Shown here piece after piece: positions 19,628-30,856 of a stretch of DNA of 64,000 nt. This DNA is from Terriglobales bacterium (GTDB lineage Bacteria > Acidobacteriota > Terriglobia > Terriglobales > Acidobacteriaceae): positions 124,001 to 188,000 of the forward strand of contig DASRFG010000025.1 of assembly GCA_035651655.1 (NCBI GenBank), given 5' to 3'. The notes below the pieces were generated by a model. The model worked only from the letters and a program-made list of their open reading frames with translations, ran no database searches and was not told the origin of the DNA. A program made the position numbers and the translations under genes. How positions within the stretch are numbered: position 1 is the stretch's first letter; each line of letters starts with the position of its first letter.

Positions 19628-21605
19628 GGACGTGTCGAAATATTTTCGCGCCCGGATAAAGGGGGCTGTTCTGGCTGGGACAATTATCTTCTGGAGCGCA
19701 TCTGTTTCGGCTGCGCTCCAGAACGTTAATCAATCATTGCAAGCTCAAACAAATCTTGTTCAGTTGAATGCAATCTTCATTGACAAGCATGGAAGGGTCG
19801 TTTCGGATATTCAACCGAACGAGGTTTCGATTACAGACCAAGACAGATCGCAACCCATTAGCGTATTTGAGCCGCCTCTAGTTGAAAGGAAATTCCCTGA
19901 TAATTTCTCGACTACCTCCGACTTGAAATTGCCTGTTGCCGAACAACAGCGGGATTCCATCCTTTATGTGCTGATCGCAATACCCGGCATGGGGTTTACG
20001 TCTCGTATTGCGGCTATCAACGCCGTAAGCAAATACGCACGGCGCACAGCTCGGTTGTCCACAACCTTTGTTGCGGTTGCCGACGCCTCGGGGGCGGTTC
20101 TGCCATTCACGGACGATCCTCAACAACTTAGAGAATTTACGGAGTATGCCCTTAGGCCTGCGATCTCAGGATATGAGACGGCATCCTTCTTACCCGCCGC
20201 GATGAAGCTGCTTGAGGATATGAGGAAGTTTGGGGGACGCAAAGCACTGGTTGTGTTCACCGATTTTTTCGTGCCGAATAATCCAATCATGTGGACTTCG
20301 CCCGCATCGGTTTTTGTCCCGAAGGCTTTGGACGTTGGAGCTTCCGTTTACCCCACCGACGTGCGTGGTGTAACCACCGTTATCCCATACGGGGACGCGA
20401 GTAAGGACTCGGAGGACGTGAACATCTCGCCTGGATTTAGTTCTCACCCTGGGCCTGAAGTTTTAAATCAGGTCACAGCCGAGGTTTGGTCGTACACTTT
20501 GCAACAGCAGCAGCTAATGTCCGTAGCACGGGCTACAGGAGGCAAGTACGACGGAAGCAATGATAGCAGCGCGATTTTTGACAGAGTGGAGACTGATTTA
20601 AGATCGACTTATGTGCTCGGGTACTACATCCATGACCTCCCTGCCGATGGTCGATTCCACTCCATCAGAATCAATGTGAGCCGTCACGGAATACAAACCC
20701 GAGCAAGGATTGGCTATTTTGCACCCGTGCGGTTGCAAACTGACCTATCCGGCCTGAACTCAGTGCTGGTTGCAGATAGACCTCTCAACGATATCCAGAC
20801 AATCCCTCGACTTTTATTCTTTCCAATTTCAGACCGTGACCAGCAGCGAATCGTTCTAAACCTTGACTTTAGATGGTCGCTGGAATCTGTCAACTCCAGC
20901 ACGGTGCACGAGCTGACTATTGCCGGTCGTATCTGGTCGAATTCCGGTGCTACGGTCGCGTCGTTCAATGATAGACGACATTGCGGAATCGTCGCCGTGA
21001 ACCTCGGCGGGGTCTCCCCTTTCGTTACATGCCAATATAATGTTGTGGTCGATCTTGCACCAGGCAACTATAGGGCGAAGGTTGCATCGCTGTCCGCTAC
21101 TGGACAGCCAGGCAGCGCGTTTTTCCAATTCTCCGTCCGCAAGCAAGAGCGCAAGTCTATTAGGACAAGCTCTTTGGTACTTTCAGACCATTTATTGCCA
21201 TCCCAGCAACATACCCCTCCAGATGTTGCCGATCCATTGATCGTAGCTGGCGACCGAGTGGTTCCCCAATCGGTACACGAATTTGCAGCCAAGGACACGA
21301 TAATTCTCTTTGCTCGTGTCACAAGTAGCCGCGATAAGTCTACTTTTCATGCGGATCTGCTGGTAAAGGACGGGTCTGACCGTACGATCTTCGGTCCGAT
21401 ACCTGTTCCACTCGTTGAGAGAAGACACGATACTTCGGGATTAGGTTTACCAATTTTGTATAAACTCAATCCCGCTGGGCTTAAGACTGGCTATTTTGTC
21501 GCTGAGCTTAGGATAAAACAACTGCACGGCGGTGCGGCGACCGCCAAGACTTCTTTCAGGATCATTGATTCTCCGCACGAGCCACAAACCACGGAATCGC
21601 CATAA
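19602..21605 (+). CDS. VWFA-related Acidobacterial-type secreted protein
   Basis: A 667-residue exported protein with an N-terminal hydrophobic signal (about residues 20-38). It then has the acidobacterial VWFA-related pattern: TNLVQLNAIFIDKHGRVVSD, a Rossmann-like VWFA fold with GRKALVVFTDFF, SVARATGGKY and STYVLGYYIHD, and a beta-rich C-terminal region. The metal site DxSxS of classical VWFA domains is replaced here (LIAIPGMGFTS), so metal-dependent ligand binding is doubtful. The ATG at 19602 is used because it precedes the signal closely. Base composition is visibly more AT-rich than the flanks, as for the next gene, suggesting an accessory patch. Confidence 0.82.
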   Translation: MSTCEENLRDVSKYFRARIKGAVLAGTIIFWSASVSAALQNVNQSLQAQTNLVQLNAIFIDKHGRVVSDIQPNEVSITDQDRSQPISVFEPPLVERKFPDNFSTTSDLKLPVAEQQRDSILYVLIAIPGMGFTSRIAAINAVSKYARRTARLSTTFVAVADASGAVLPFTDDPQQLREFTEYALRPAISGYETASFLPAAMKLLEDMRKFGGRKALVVFTDFFVPNNPIMWTSPASVFVPKALDVGASVYPTDVRGVTTVIPYGDASKDSEDVNISPGFSSHPGPEVLNQVTAEVWSYTLQQQQLMSVARATGGKYDGSNDSSAIFDRVETDLRSTYVLGYYIHDLPADGRFHSIRINVSRHGIQTRARIGYFAPVRLQTDLSGLNSVLVADRPLNDIQTIPRLLFFPISDRDQQRIVLNLDFRWSLESVNSSTVHELTIAGRIWSNSGATVASFNDRRHCGIVAVNLGGVSPFVTCQYNVVVDLAPGNYRAKVASLSATGQPGSAFFQFSVRKQERKSIRTSSLVLSDHLLPSQQHTPPDVADPLIVAGDRVVPQSVHEFAAKDTIILFARVTSSRDKSTFHADLLVKDGSDRTIFGPIPVPLVERRHDTSGLGLPILYKLNPAGLKTGYFVAELRIKQLHGGAATAKTSFRIIDSPHEPQTTESP

Positions 21606-21615
21606 CGTAACATCA

Positions 21616-22362
21616 ATGCAACTGGCTATGCCCCGCCTCTTTCTGCTGCCGTTGTTTCTAATTTGCTACGTCAACATGCTTGTCGCTGCGAAGGGCCAGC
21701 TCCAAGGGGAAGCACTTACCTTTAATAAACAGCATCGTAAATATTACTTATTCGTTCCGGATTCTGTTACTGACCGCGCACCTTTGCTCGTGTTGTTTCA
21801 CGGTGCGGGCCGGAACGGGATGTCACTTATCAATGCATGGCAAGAATTGGCTTCGAAGAAGGGAATCATTCTGGCAGCGCCAGATTCTGCGCACTCTAGG
21901 GAGTGGAATCCCCAGAATGACAGCCCTGAATTTGTGCACGAGATCGTAGAGGCTGTGAAAACAAAGTGCCAGGTGCGCCCGCAGAGAGTGTACCTTTTCG
22001 GCCACTCAGCCGGTGCAGTTTACGCCCTCTATTTGTCATTGGCCGAGTCGGAATATTTCGCGGCAGCAGCGATACACGCAGGCGAGTTGCTGGGAAATGA
22101 TGATCGTCTGATCCGAGGCGCGAGGCGTAAGATTCCAATCGCGATTTGGATCGGAACTCGCGATGAGTATTTCTCTCTTGCCGATGTCCGCGCAACGGCT
22201 AACGCATTGACAAAAAATGGCTTTCCAGTACAGCTCAAGGAAATGCCGGGGGAAGGGCACAATTACTACATCCATTCCGGAGAAGTGAACAGAGCAGCCT
22301 GGGATTTTCTCAGCAAGTACGAGCTTCAAGGAGAACCCTACTATCAGTCCTATAGCAAGTAG
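21616..22362 (+). CDS. Secreted alpha/beta hydrolase (esterase/depolymerase-like)
   Basis: A 248-residue protein with a signal peptide (1-22) and an alpha/beta-hydrolase fold. The nucleophile elbow is GHSAG with Ser at about 131. The Asp is probably in IGTRDEYF and the His in MPGEGHNYY. The oxyanion region is LFHGAGRNG. It resembles LpqC/poly(3-hydroxybutyrate) depolymerase-type and feruloyl-esterase-type enzymes, but the substrate is not known. The start is 10 nt after the VWFA stop, suggesting an operon. Confidence 0.85.
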   Translation: MQLAMPRLFLLPLFLICYVNMLVAAKGQLQGEALTFNKQHRKYYLFVPDSVTDRAPLLVLFHGAGRNGMSLINAWQELASKKGIILAAPDSAHSREWNPQNDSPEFVHEIVEAVKTKCQVRPQRVYLFGHSAGAVYALYLSLAESEYFAAAAIHAGELLGNDDRLIRGARRKIPIAIWIGTRDEYFSLADVRATANALTKNGFPVQLKEMPGEGHNYYIHSGEVNRAAWDFLSKYELQGEPYYQSYSK

Positions 22363-22829
22363 CTGGTAGAAGAGTCAGCTTGCATTGTGAAAGGCAGAGT
22401 GGAATGAAGATCTCACTTTCGCCATTCCGAACCGCGCTTCAGTGTGGGATTGCAGTAGGGCTTTACTGGAACAGGGATGCTCATACCGAGTTACTCTCTT
22501 GTCACAGATTCAACGATCGCGGCTCAAACAGAACCGAATGCCCACCAGATTGGGTTTCCCCCACGAACTCGATTGCTCCATTGAGGATCAGAGCATCCTC
22601 GACGAAACCAAGGATTAACGATTGGAACACCTCTAACTCCACCTACCCTACATCGCATTTCTTTGTTCTGAGCAAGCGACATATGCATGCGGACAGCCCG
22701 AACTGCCTGCTGGGAGCCGGCGCGTGAAAGGTCCTGAAACAGCTTGGACCTTCTGGAAATTGGCTGAGCCTTGGCCAGAGTCCCTGGAGTTGGTTTCTCT
22801 CAAGGTTAGGGAAACAGAGCCTGGTCTCT
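22363..22829. other. Intergenic stretch without a convincing gene
   Basis: About 470 nt between the esterase and a convergent membrane-protein gene. Short frames on both strands show no recognisable domain or ribosome site; the best is a 50-codon minus-strand frame near 22505-22657. I saw no strong terminator. It is probably decayed accessory DNA. Confidence 0.4.
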
Positions 22830-23438
22830 TCAAGATAATGAGTCATCCTCATGCAATGACGTCCCAAGACCGTCGATGCGATGTCGGATCAAGTGGATAA
22901 GGCCCTTCCTTTCCGCCACAGTTCCGAGAGCATAAGCCAAGGCCCCATAAAATGGTCCCGTTACAAGTAACTGATCCATGCAGACGGGACCACCGCGATA
23001 TCGTAATTCCTCAATCGAGGACGAAAATGAACAGCCGCTTCCAAAGAAGTGATCGAATACAGAACTGAACCGATGGGGGCTTAAGACACTTGAAGCAGGA
23101 TCGTGCCAGAAAAAGATCCTCAAGCCGAGATAGATGGCGGGAAGGACCCAAACCCAGTTTGCTACCGAGTGGTGGTATAGACGGCTGCTTCCCCACCCGA
23201 ATGCCAAGCCCAGGACGAGCTGGAAAATCCATATGTACTTCGATTGAAATTCTCCCAACCACATTGACCTGCCCACCCCGAATTGATAAAAAAGCGCGGA
23301 CAACTTTAACGCACAAACTCCCACAACTCCCGCTGCAATCGCGAGGTGGAACAGCAAGAGAGCAAAGTTGATCGCTGATCCGTAGTGCTGCCCTTCATGC
23401 TGCATTACGCGGCGACAAGCCGGAACAGGAATAATCAT
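22830..23438 (-). CDS. Multi-pass membrane protein, unknown function
   Basis: A protein of up to 202 residues with at least four hydrophobic segments (about residues 25-50, 68-85, 92-110, 155-175). The first ATG (23438) gives a polar Cys/Arg N-terminus; an ATG at 23405 would start closer to the first helix. The family is not recognised. It is followed upstream on the same strand by another small membrane-protein gene, so the two may be cotranscribed. Confidence 0.6.
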   Translation of the reverse strand: MIIPVPACRRVMQHEGQHYGSAINFALLLFHLAIAAGVVGVCALKLSALFYQFGVGRSMWLGEFQSKYIWIFQLVLGLAFGWGSSRLYHHSVANWVWVLPAIYLGLRIFFWHDPASSVLSPHRFSSVFDHFFGSGCSFSSSIEELRYRGGPVCMDQLLVTGPFYGALAYALGTVAERKGLIHLIRHRIDGLGTSLHEDDSLS

Positions 23439-23486
23439 TTTGTCCGCCTCGAAGGAGCCAAGAACATCGGCACAGAAAGGGAGTTT

Positions 23487-23720
23487 TCATCGCGAAGAAC
23501 GCTTCTTGCCCTTCGAAGAATGCCACCCCCGCCGCCAATAGTAGACGATGCCAGTATGAGCCACGAACATCCCAAAAATCACGAAAAATAATGCCGCAGC
23601 AAAGCCGAGAAAATGCGAGTCTGCAGACCCAAACTGATCTAACTCTTGCGCTCGGGTCTGCAGCTCCCCAACAAGCACCATAACGCCGAAGAGAAAGAAA
23701 GTGCAGCCCAGAACGATCAT
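23487..23720 (-). CDS. Small two-helix membrane protein
   Basis: A 77-residue protein with two hydrophobic helices (about residues 2-18 and 38-58) and a very basic C-terminus (KGKKRSSR). The ATG at 23720 begins the first helix. The function is unknown. It lies 48 nt upstream of the larger membrane-protein gene in the same orientation. Confidence 0.6.
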   Translation of the reverse strand: MIVLGCTFFLFGVMVLVGELQTRAQELDQFGSADSHFLGFAAALFFVIFGMFVAHTGIVYYWRRGWHSSKGKKRSSR

Positions 23721-24040
23721 GACAAAGTGCCGATAGGTAGGTAGCTTATCTGGATCTTCGTAGGGATCAAGACCAATCCCCTTAGGATGTCGTGGCGCGC
23801 CCAGAGCTAACCTCCCGCAGAAATTTTATGGTACTAATTGCTTCATGCAATTGCTCCAGTCAGCCTGGTACTGGATCTGCGGAGCTGCGAGCGCCCCTAA
23901 GGCACCGACTGCGCCCGCGCCCGGATTAAGGGTCCTCGTACCCCGGTTGGTTCCTTGAGATACCGAGAGGTTATGCGATCAGTTACGCGCTTTGCGTTGT
24001 GACTTCGCGGCCAAGAGCTCGCCGCACGTTCTCTCCCAAT

Positions 24041-24070
24041 CAAAAAAAGCCCCGCCTTTCGGCGGGGCTT
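24041..24070 (-). terminator. Rho-independent terminator of groES-groEL
   Basis: On the minus strand the stem aagccccgcc/ggcggggctt with a 4-nt loop is followed by a run of seven T residues. It lies 38 nt past the groEL stop codon. Confidence 0.92.
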
Positions 24071-24107
24071 GGATTTGTTCCAGGCTCGTAGGCCTGGACA
24101 GCTAGTC

Positions 24108-25790
<1,683 letters not shown>

Positions 25791-25872
25791 CTATTTCTTT
25801 TCTGTGGCGACCTTGCGGCCGCGAATTTCGGATCGCTTAAATAATGAACATTAATAATGAGCGAGCAGGGAA

Positions 25873-26214
25873 CTAGCGTCCCCGGCCAGCCGCGGCGTGC
25901 TCTTTCTCGCCCTTGCGAGCACCGGAGAAAACGCCGAGCACTTCGTCTTCACGCAGGATGACGAAATCGTCGCCCTCAATCTTGATGTCGTTGCCGGCGT
26001 ACTTGCCAAACAGGACGCGATCCCCCTCTTTTACTGCCAGGGGACGAACGTCGCCCTTGTCGTTGATCCGTCCGGTTCCGACGGAGATCACTTCACCTTC
26101 TTGGTTCTTCTCTTTTGCGGTGTCTGGAATGATGATGCCACCACGGGAGGTCTCAGCTTCCTCGACGCGACGTACCAGGATGCGGTCATGCAGCGGGGTG
26201 AACTTCGTTGCCAT
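25873..26214 (-). CDS. groES: Co-chaperonin GroES (Hsp10)
   Basis: A protein of 113 residues that forms the heptameric lid of GroEL. It shows [20 protein letters not shown], the mobile loop region [12 protein letters not shown] and [15 protein letters not shown]. The family is usually about 97 residues; here an Ala/Lys/Gly-rich basic tail of about 15 residues is added. The ATG at 26214 has aaaggagt at ideal spacing and is preferred to the in-frame ATG at 26232. It is the first gene of the operon, about 95 nt before groEL. Confidence 0.97.
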   Translation of the reverse strand: MATKFTPLHDRILVRRVEEAETSRGGIIIPDTAKEKNQEGEVISVGTGRINDKGDVRPLAVKEGDRVLFGKYAGNDIKIEGDDFVILREDEVLGVFSGARKGEKEHAAAGRGR

Positions 26215-26321
26215 GCGTTTGACTCCTTTCAATGTGAGCGATACGTGTGATTGCCAGGATGAAAACTCTGTCAGGGAGTGCTCTTAATCGGGGTCCCGCG
26301 AGCGATGTGAGCTGCTGGTTG

Positions 26322-26348
26322 TTAGCACTCTTTCCTGTCGAGTGCTAA
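26322..26348. promoter_or_regulatory. CIRCE operator (HrcA-binding site)
   Basis: A perfect match to the CIRCE consensus: TTAGCACTC, 9-nt spacer, GAGTGCTAA. It overlaps the start region of the groES promoter, so the HrcA repressor should block transcription until heat stress. hrcA itself is not in the window. Confidence 0.97.
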
Positions 26349-26376
26349 TCCTACTAACGATGCCGTGAATTGTCAA
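26348..26376 (-). promoter_or_regulatory. Sigma70-type promoter of groESL
   Basis: On the minus strand TTGACA (26371-26376) and TAGGAT (26348-26353) are separated by exactly 17 nt. The -10 box abuts the CIRCE operator, and groES starts about 135 nt further on. Confidence 0.88.
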
Positions 26377-26609
26377 GTAGCTCGAGCATACGAGCGCTGG
26401 AAGTTATTGCAAAGTAGTAACTTAGTGAAATGTTTTGCATAAGCAAAGTAGCTGGTTCGGGCAACGGCAAGCAGGGTTCCTGTTTCTAATGAAAAGGCGC
26501 GAAGTTCCACTAGACAGCAGGAATCAGAGTGGTAAAGTGCCAAGAACGCTCTTTGGCAATAAAAGAGCACGGCGGGCGGCAGTCCGTCGAAACCCAGGGT
26601 GGTAAGGTC

Positions 26610-27743
26610 ATGCGCTCCTCTTCCTTCCGTTGTGCGCCGGCGGTATTCCCGAGAAATCTTCTGAGCAGCATAAAGCTTGCGGGCCGCGGTTCGCGGCGAT
26701 GGGGCGGCGTGTGGCTGCTCGCGCTCCTCATGAGTGCGGCTCTCGGCGGGCGTGCGCGGGCGCAAATGGCTCCGGATGCGAATGCCGGGTCGGGTGGAGG
26801 ACCTGCGGAATCGGCGGTAGCGACGCCGGCAGTGGTGACCCCCACGGTGCAGCCGCGAACAGGGAAGTACGATGTGACGCGCATCGGCGAGCGCGGCATC
26901 GGCAATGGGCTGAACTTATATTCGCTGGAAAAAGAGCGCGGGCTGGGGCGGCGGCTGGCGGAAGAAGTGGAGGGCCAATCGCGGCTGATCAGCGATCCGG
27001 TGATTACCGAGTATGTGAATCGCGTGGGGCAGAGCATTGTGCGCAACTCGGACGCGCATGTGCCGTTCACCATCAAGGTGATTGACGACGATGAGGTGAA
27101 CGCCTTCGCGCTCCCCGGTGGATATTTTTATGTAGACAGCGGTCTGATCCTGGCAGCAGAGACGGAATCGGAGTTGGCGGGCGTGATGGCGCATGAGATC
27201 GCGCACGTGGCGGCGCGGCACGCGACCAAGAATGCGACGCGGGCGCAGCTGTTTAATCTGGCGTCCATTCCGTTGATTTTTGTGGGCGGACCAATTGGCT
27301 ACGCGGTGCGGCAGGTGGCTGGGCTGGCGGTGCCGATGTCGTTCCTGAAATTCAATCGCGACGCGGAGCGCGAGGCCGATCTGCTGGGCCTGGAGTACGA
27401 GTACGCCGCGGGATACGATCCGCAATCGTTTGTGCAGTTCTTCGAAAAGCTGGACGCGCATGAAAAAGAGAAGCGCAGTTTTATCGCCAAGGCGTTCAGC
27501 ACCCATCCCATGAACAACGACCGCATCAAGCGGGCGCAAAAGGAAATTGAAGCGCTGCTGCCGGCGCGCGGGCAATACGTGGTGGACACCAGCGAGTTTC
27601 AGGAAATGAAAGAGCGCCTGGCCAAGCTGGAGAACATGCGGCGTCCGGAAGAAGGCGGCGTGCCGCAGTTACGGCGTCGCGGTCCCGAATCCAATAAGAA
27701 GGATGGCGGCGGCCCGGTGCTGAGGAAACCCCCGAAGCAGTAG
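26610..27743 (+). CDS. Secreted M48-family metalloprotease (paralogue)
   Basis: A 377-residue periplasmic zinc protease very similar to the one at 3870-5006: the same pre-catalytic motif (GIGNGLNLYSLEKE), HEIAH at 195-199, third ligand Glu at about 255 (EREADLLGLEY) and the same ending order. The signal sequence is long, with a basic first 25 residues and a hydrophobic core to about 50. The last 39 codons and the stop are duplicated, 95% identical, at 38776-38903. The ATG at 26610 follows ggtaagg. It is probably an outer-membrane quality-control protease of the BepA type. Confidence 0.93.
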   Translation: MRSSSFRCAPAVFPRNLLSSIKLAGRGSRRWGGVWLLALLMSAALGGRARAQMAPDANAGSGGGPAESAVATPAVVTPTVQPRTGKYDVTRIGERGIGNGLNLYSLEKERGLGRRLAEEVEGQSRLISDPVITEYVNRVGQSIVRNSDAHVPFTIKVIDDDEVNAFALPGGYFYVDSGLILAAETESELAGVMAHEIAHVAARHATKNATRAQLFNLASIPLIFVGGPIGYAVRQVAGLAVPMSFLKFNRDAEREADLLGLEYEYAAGYDPQSFVQFFEKLDAHEKEKRSFIAKAFSTHPMNNDRIKRAQKEIEALLPARGQYVVDTSEFQEMKERLAKLENMRRPEEGGVPQLRRRGPESNKKDGGGPVLRKPPKQ

Positions 27744-27755
27744 AGTCTCTTCGTT
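27628..27755 (+). repeat. Direct repeat, left copy (3' end of M48 gene)
   Basis: These 128 nt cover the last 38-39 codons, the stop and 12 nt past it. They match 38776-38903 without gaps at 121 of 128 positions (hand count). The two copies bound an 11-kb accessory segment. Confidence 0.93.
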
Positions 27756-28011
27756 CCACCTTTGCAAGCCCCGCCAGGTGGACTACGCGGCCAATAAATG
27801 AAATCCGTTCCTGATTGTGGCCGCCTGTTTGGCGTCGATGAGCAGCGCGGTTGCTTCCTCGATTTTTGACTTTATATGGCGCTGCCAACCAGAAAATGAT
27901 TTAAGCAGTCAGGTTCCGGAATCTGGAACAGGCCCAAGATTCCTGTTGACAGGCTCAAGTCCTGCGCTTAGCTTTGCTCCGATCTTGGAACGTGGTCTAA
28001 CCGGAGGCATT

Positions 28012-28806
28012 GTGCCGCGACTAACAATTCTTGTTCTGCCATATCTCATCGCGTGCTCGGGTTTGCCACGTGCCGAAGCGCAATATTTCCCTCCAAAAGA
28101 CTCTCAGGGTATGACAGTTGCCCAGACAGCGATCAACGCGATGGGCGGCGCGGCGGCGCTGCAGATGTACCAAGACTCGCTAGCCACAGGCACACTCACC
28201 GACTATGCCAATGACTCGGCAGTGAGCTACTCCGTCACGTATAAGACCAAAGGGACACAAGAGACACGGATTGAGGTACAAATGCCCGATGGGCTACATA
28301 TTCGGATCGTCAACCAAGGCGTGGGAGAAATTCAAAAACCAAATGGAACCGTGCTGAATTTGCTTTGGAACAACACTTTCGGTGAGACCGTCAACCACAT
28401 TCCGATCCTCTCGCTTCTTAGTCAATATCAAAACAGCAACGTAGGCGTGCAATCACAAGGGACCGCGCTAGCGAACAATCAAAATACTAATGTGGTAGCT
28501 CTCACTTATGTTCCCACAACTGATCCTAACCAGGCTCCCGCATATGCCGACATGACGAAAACTCTGTTTTATGTTGACCAAACAACAGGGTTAGTCGACG
28601 AAGTTCAATATACAAACTACGCTGAAGACAATCCCGATAGTACAGCGATTATGCAGGTTTATTTCGCGAATTACCAAGCGATCAATGGCATGTTAGTTCC
28701 TTTTCATCAGACGATCTACGACGACGGGACGCTGGAAGCAGACATTCTTTTGAGCACCGTGTCGTTTAATGTCGGCCTGACGGATTCAGTGTTTGGACTG
28801 AGGTGA
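28012..28806 (+). CDS. Secreted LolA-like protein next to the RHS gene
   Basis: A 264-residue exported protein. The GTG at 28012 is chosen because ggagg lies 4 nt upstream and it begins a signal peptide ending around residue 25 (AEA). The mature part is a continuous beta-rich domain (strand-rich pattern, late segment TKTLFYVDQTTGLVDEVQYT) that looks like the LolA/LppX half-barrel fold seen in lipoprotein carriers. Similar genes often lie directly before acidobacterial YD-repeat genes. It ends 5 nt before the RHS signal-peptide start, so the two are almost certainly co-transcribed. A TTGACA box lies at about 27945. Confidence 0.68.
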   Translation: MPRLTILVLPYLIACSGLPRAEAQYFPPKDSQGMTVAQTAINAMGGAAALQMYQDSLATGTLTDYANDSAVSYSVTYKTKGTQETRIEVQMPDGLHIRIVNQGVGEIQKPNGTVLNLLWNNTFGETVNHIPILSLLSQYQNSNVGVQSQGTALANNQNTNVVALTYVPTTDPNQAPAYADMTKTLFYVDQTTGLVDEVQYTNYAEDNPDSTAIMQVYFANYQAINGMLVPFHQTIYDDGTLEADILLSTVSFNVGLTDSVFGLR

Positions 28807-30466
28807 TCACCATGCGGACCAAACGACTCCTTGCCGTTATCTGTTTCCTTTGCGTTCCATTGCTCGCTACGGCGATGGCTCAAGATACAAGCTAAGATGG
28901 GATTTCCATTAGATGGGGTATTTAGTGGCTCTTCATTCGATATTGTGAATGTTCAAAACGGTAACCTTCACCTTGAAATACCACTGTATACGATTAAGGG
29001 AAGGGGCCTTCCGGTCGGAATGAAAATGTTCTATGACAGCAAGGGCTGGACGGTGCACATGCGATGCAACAAGTTCACCGGAAACTGTCCTGCATTTGCC
29101 GGCGGTGTACTGAATAACCACCTTATTCTCGCAGTCGTGAATCCGCTTGCTTACAACTTTCAAGGTGGAAGGACAGTAAACCCCTCCGCATGCGGCTCAA
29201 GCGTTTTGGCTTGGGGTAATTATCGTCTTATCGAGCCAGACGGCACCGCTCACCATTTTGTTCCGGATCCAGCTACCACTACTCCCACCCAGTTTTGTGG
29301 TGCTGTCGCAACTCTGTACGCTGACGATGGTTCTGGTTGGGTAATGCAGAACAATCCATCAAATGGAGTGAGGATTGGAGCCCTGCGAAAAGACGGCTTG
29401 TTCGTGAGTTTTAATCTCGTGAGGGACGCCAATGGCAACCAAATTACGTTGTCTGGAACGCCACCCGTAATTAATGATACGGCGGGAAGGACTTACGCAC
29501 TCGACGGAAGCTACAAAGATTCAAATGGGGTTTTGAGAGGCATGGCGACCACATACACAACGGTTCCCGTATTGACTAATTTGTGCCCATATGCACCCCC
29601 CGATAACACTAGTTGCAGAGAATATTCTGCTACATGGACCGTCCCGCGCGTAATTACGTTGCCCAATGGCCTTAACTACACATTTCAGTACGTGCCATCG
29701 AAGTATGGCCAGCTCAGTTCAGTGACGTTACCCACAGGGGGGCAGATAAGCTGGACTTGGAACGGAGCTTTGGATCCGAGTGGGCCTTGGGTTGCCACAC
29801 GCACTGAGACGGTGAACGGTTCCAGTTCGACATGGTTCTACGTCGATACCTTTAGCACAGCCAACCCGCTGACTTTCTTCCCGCATATCGTTACTTCTAC
29901 CGTCACAGACCCTGCTGGAAATGCCGTCGTGACGACATATTCTCTGTCTCCTTACAGTAGGCAGGAAAAGAGCTACCGGGGTTCGCCCACCGGAGGGACA
30001 TTGCTGAAGACTGTGGACAGGGCTTATACCTTCCTCGACGCGCTTACGGTACCGTTACTGACCTCTGAAACCACAACGTTAGATCCGGGAACTCCGTCAA
30101 GTGTAAGCCGCACAGTGCAGACGGATTGGGATTCAATGGTCGTCTATACCAGCCCGGTTAATCCTAGCTACAACGTAAGCACAACATGGCGGAATGTGAA
30201 AGCACGCCGCGAATATGGGTATGACGGGACACTTAAACGGTCAACGGTCCTCAATTATTTGCACCTCGACAGCTCTAACCCCGCTCCCTATCGTGCCGCC
30301 AATGTGGCCGATCAGGTGATAGAAAAGTGGATCTACAACGGTAGCGGTGGAGCGCCCATTTCGAGCACTCAGTACACATACGACGGCTCTTTGCTGGCAC
30401 GAACGGATGGCACTCCCGCACCAAATCACGATTATACCAAGTACTCCTACACTAACAACAGACGCG

Positions 30467-30474
30467 GAAATCTG
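30467..30474 (+). repeat. 8-bp target site duplication (left)
   Basis: gaaatctg directly before the left inverted repeat. The same 8 bp follow the right inverted repeat at 34833-34840, and both belong to the RHS coding sequence. Confidence 0.92.
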
Positions 30475-30498
30475 GGTAGTGTCCTAAATCTGCGTTGA
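30475..30498 (+). repeat. Left terminal inverted repeat of IS1-like element
   Basis: 24 bp beginning GGTAGTGTCC, an exact complement of 34809-34832. It supplies the stop codon of the truncated RHS 5' part. Confidence 0.94.
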
Positions 30499-30505
30499 TG
30501 CCAAA

Positions 30506-30520
30506 CAGCAAGCGCTTGCA
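30506..30520. promoter_or_regulatory. Palindrome shared with transposase promoter
   Basis: CAGCAAGCGCTTGCA lies 7 nt inside the left terminus. Fourteen of its bases are repeated as the full palindrome at 32836-32851 just before the transposase gene. It could be a binding site for transposase or an element-encoded regulator. Confidence 0.5.
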
Positions 30521-30552
30521 TTCAGCCTTCCGGCGATGCTACGTTTTGGCTC

Positions 30553-30831
30553 ATGGGAAGAAAAGACAACGATCTCAAAGCGCTCCGCGACATGATAGGC
30601 GAAGCGCACGACATACTTCGCACGGTGGAACTTCCTGAAGAGCGGTCCAAGCGAGCTTACGAACTGCTCAGTGCATGTCTTCATCTTGCGGACCACCTTT
30701 TGGAGTTATCTCCGGCTGCGTCCCTTGGCGCTAAGGGCGGAAGTGAGACTGCAAAGCGTGGTTCGGCGTACTTTCGGAAAATCGCATCGATGCGAAAGCA
30801 GAAAAAGGGCGGACGGCCTAAGCCCAATTGA
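30553..30831 (+). CDS. Small helical protein in IS1-like element
   Basis: A 92-residue, largely alpha-helical cytosolic protein. The first 55 residues (LKALRDMIGEAHDILRTVEL and on) form amphipathic helices, and the C-terminus is very basic (RKQKKGGRPKPN), which could bind nucleic acid. The ribosome site is weak. The family is not recognised. It faces the minus-strand tRNA-like gene, whose 3' end is 26 nt away. Confidence 0.58.
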   Translation: MGRKDNDLKALRDMIGEAHDILRTVELPEERSKRAYELLSACLHLADHLLELSPAASLGAKGGSETAKRGSAYFRKIASMRKQKKGGRPKPN

Positions 30832-30856
30832 CACTAGCGTTAAAATAGAAAGTGAA

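Larger units (their letters stand above)
28812..30498 (+). pseudogene. RHS/YD-repeat protein, 5' part, disrupted
   Basis: The N-terminal part of a large exported YD-repeat protein. A typical signal peptide starts at ATG 28812 and runs 27 codons to a TAA at 28893-28895. The body (GFPLDGVFSGSSFDIVNVQN and on, then a beta-rich shell region with many YxYD-like strands) continues one frame over, from about 28897 to 30474. Skipping one T in the stop codon would join signal and body, so a single-base frameshift separates them. At 30474 the gene is interrupted by an IS1-like element; the last eight codons come from the element. The 3' part resumes at 34833. Without the element the frame is continuous. 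Confidence 0.82.
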
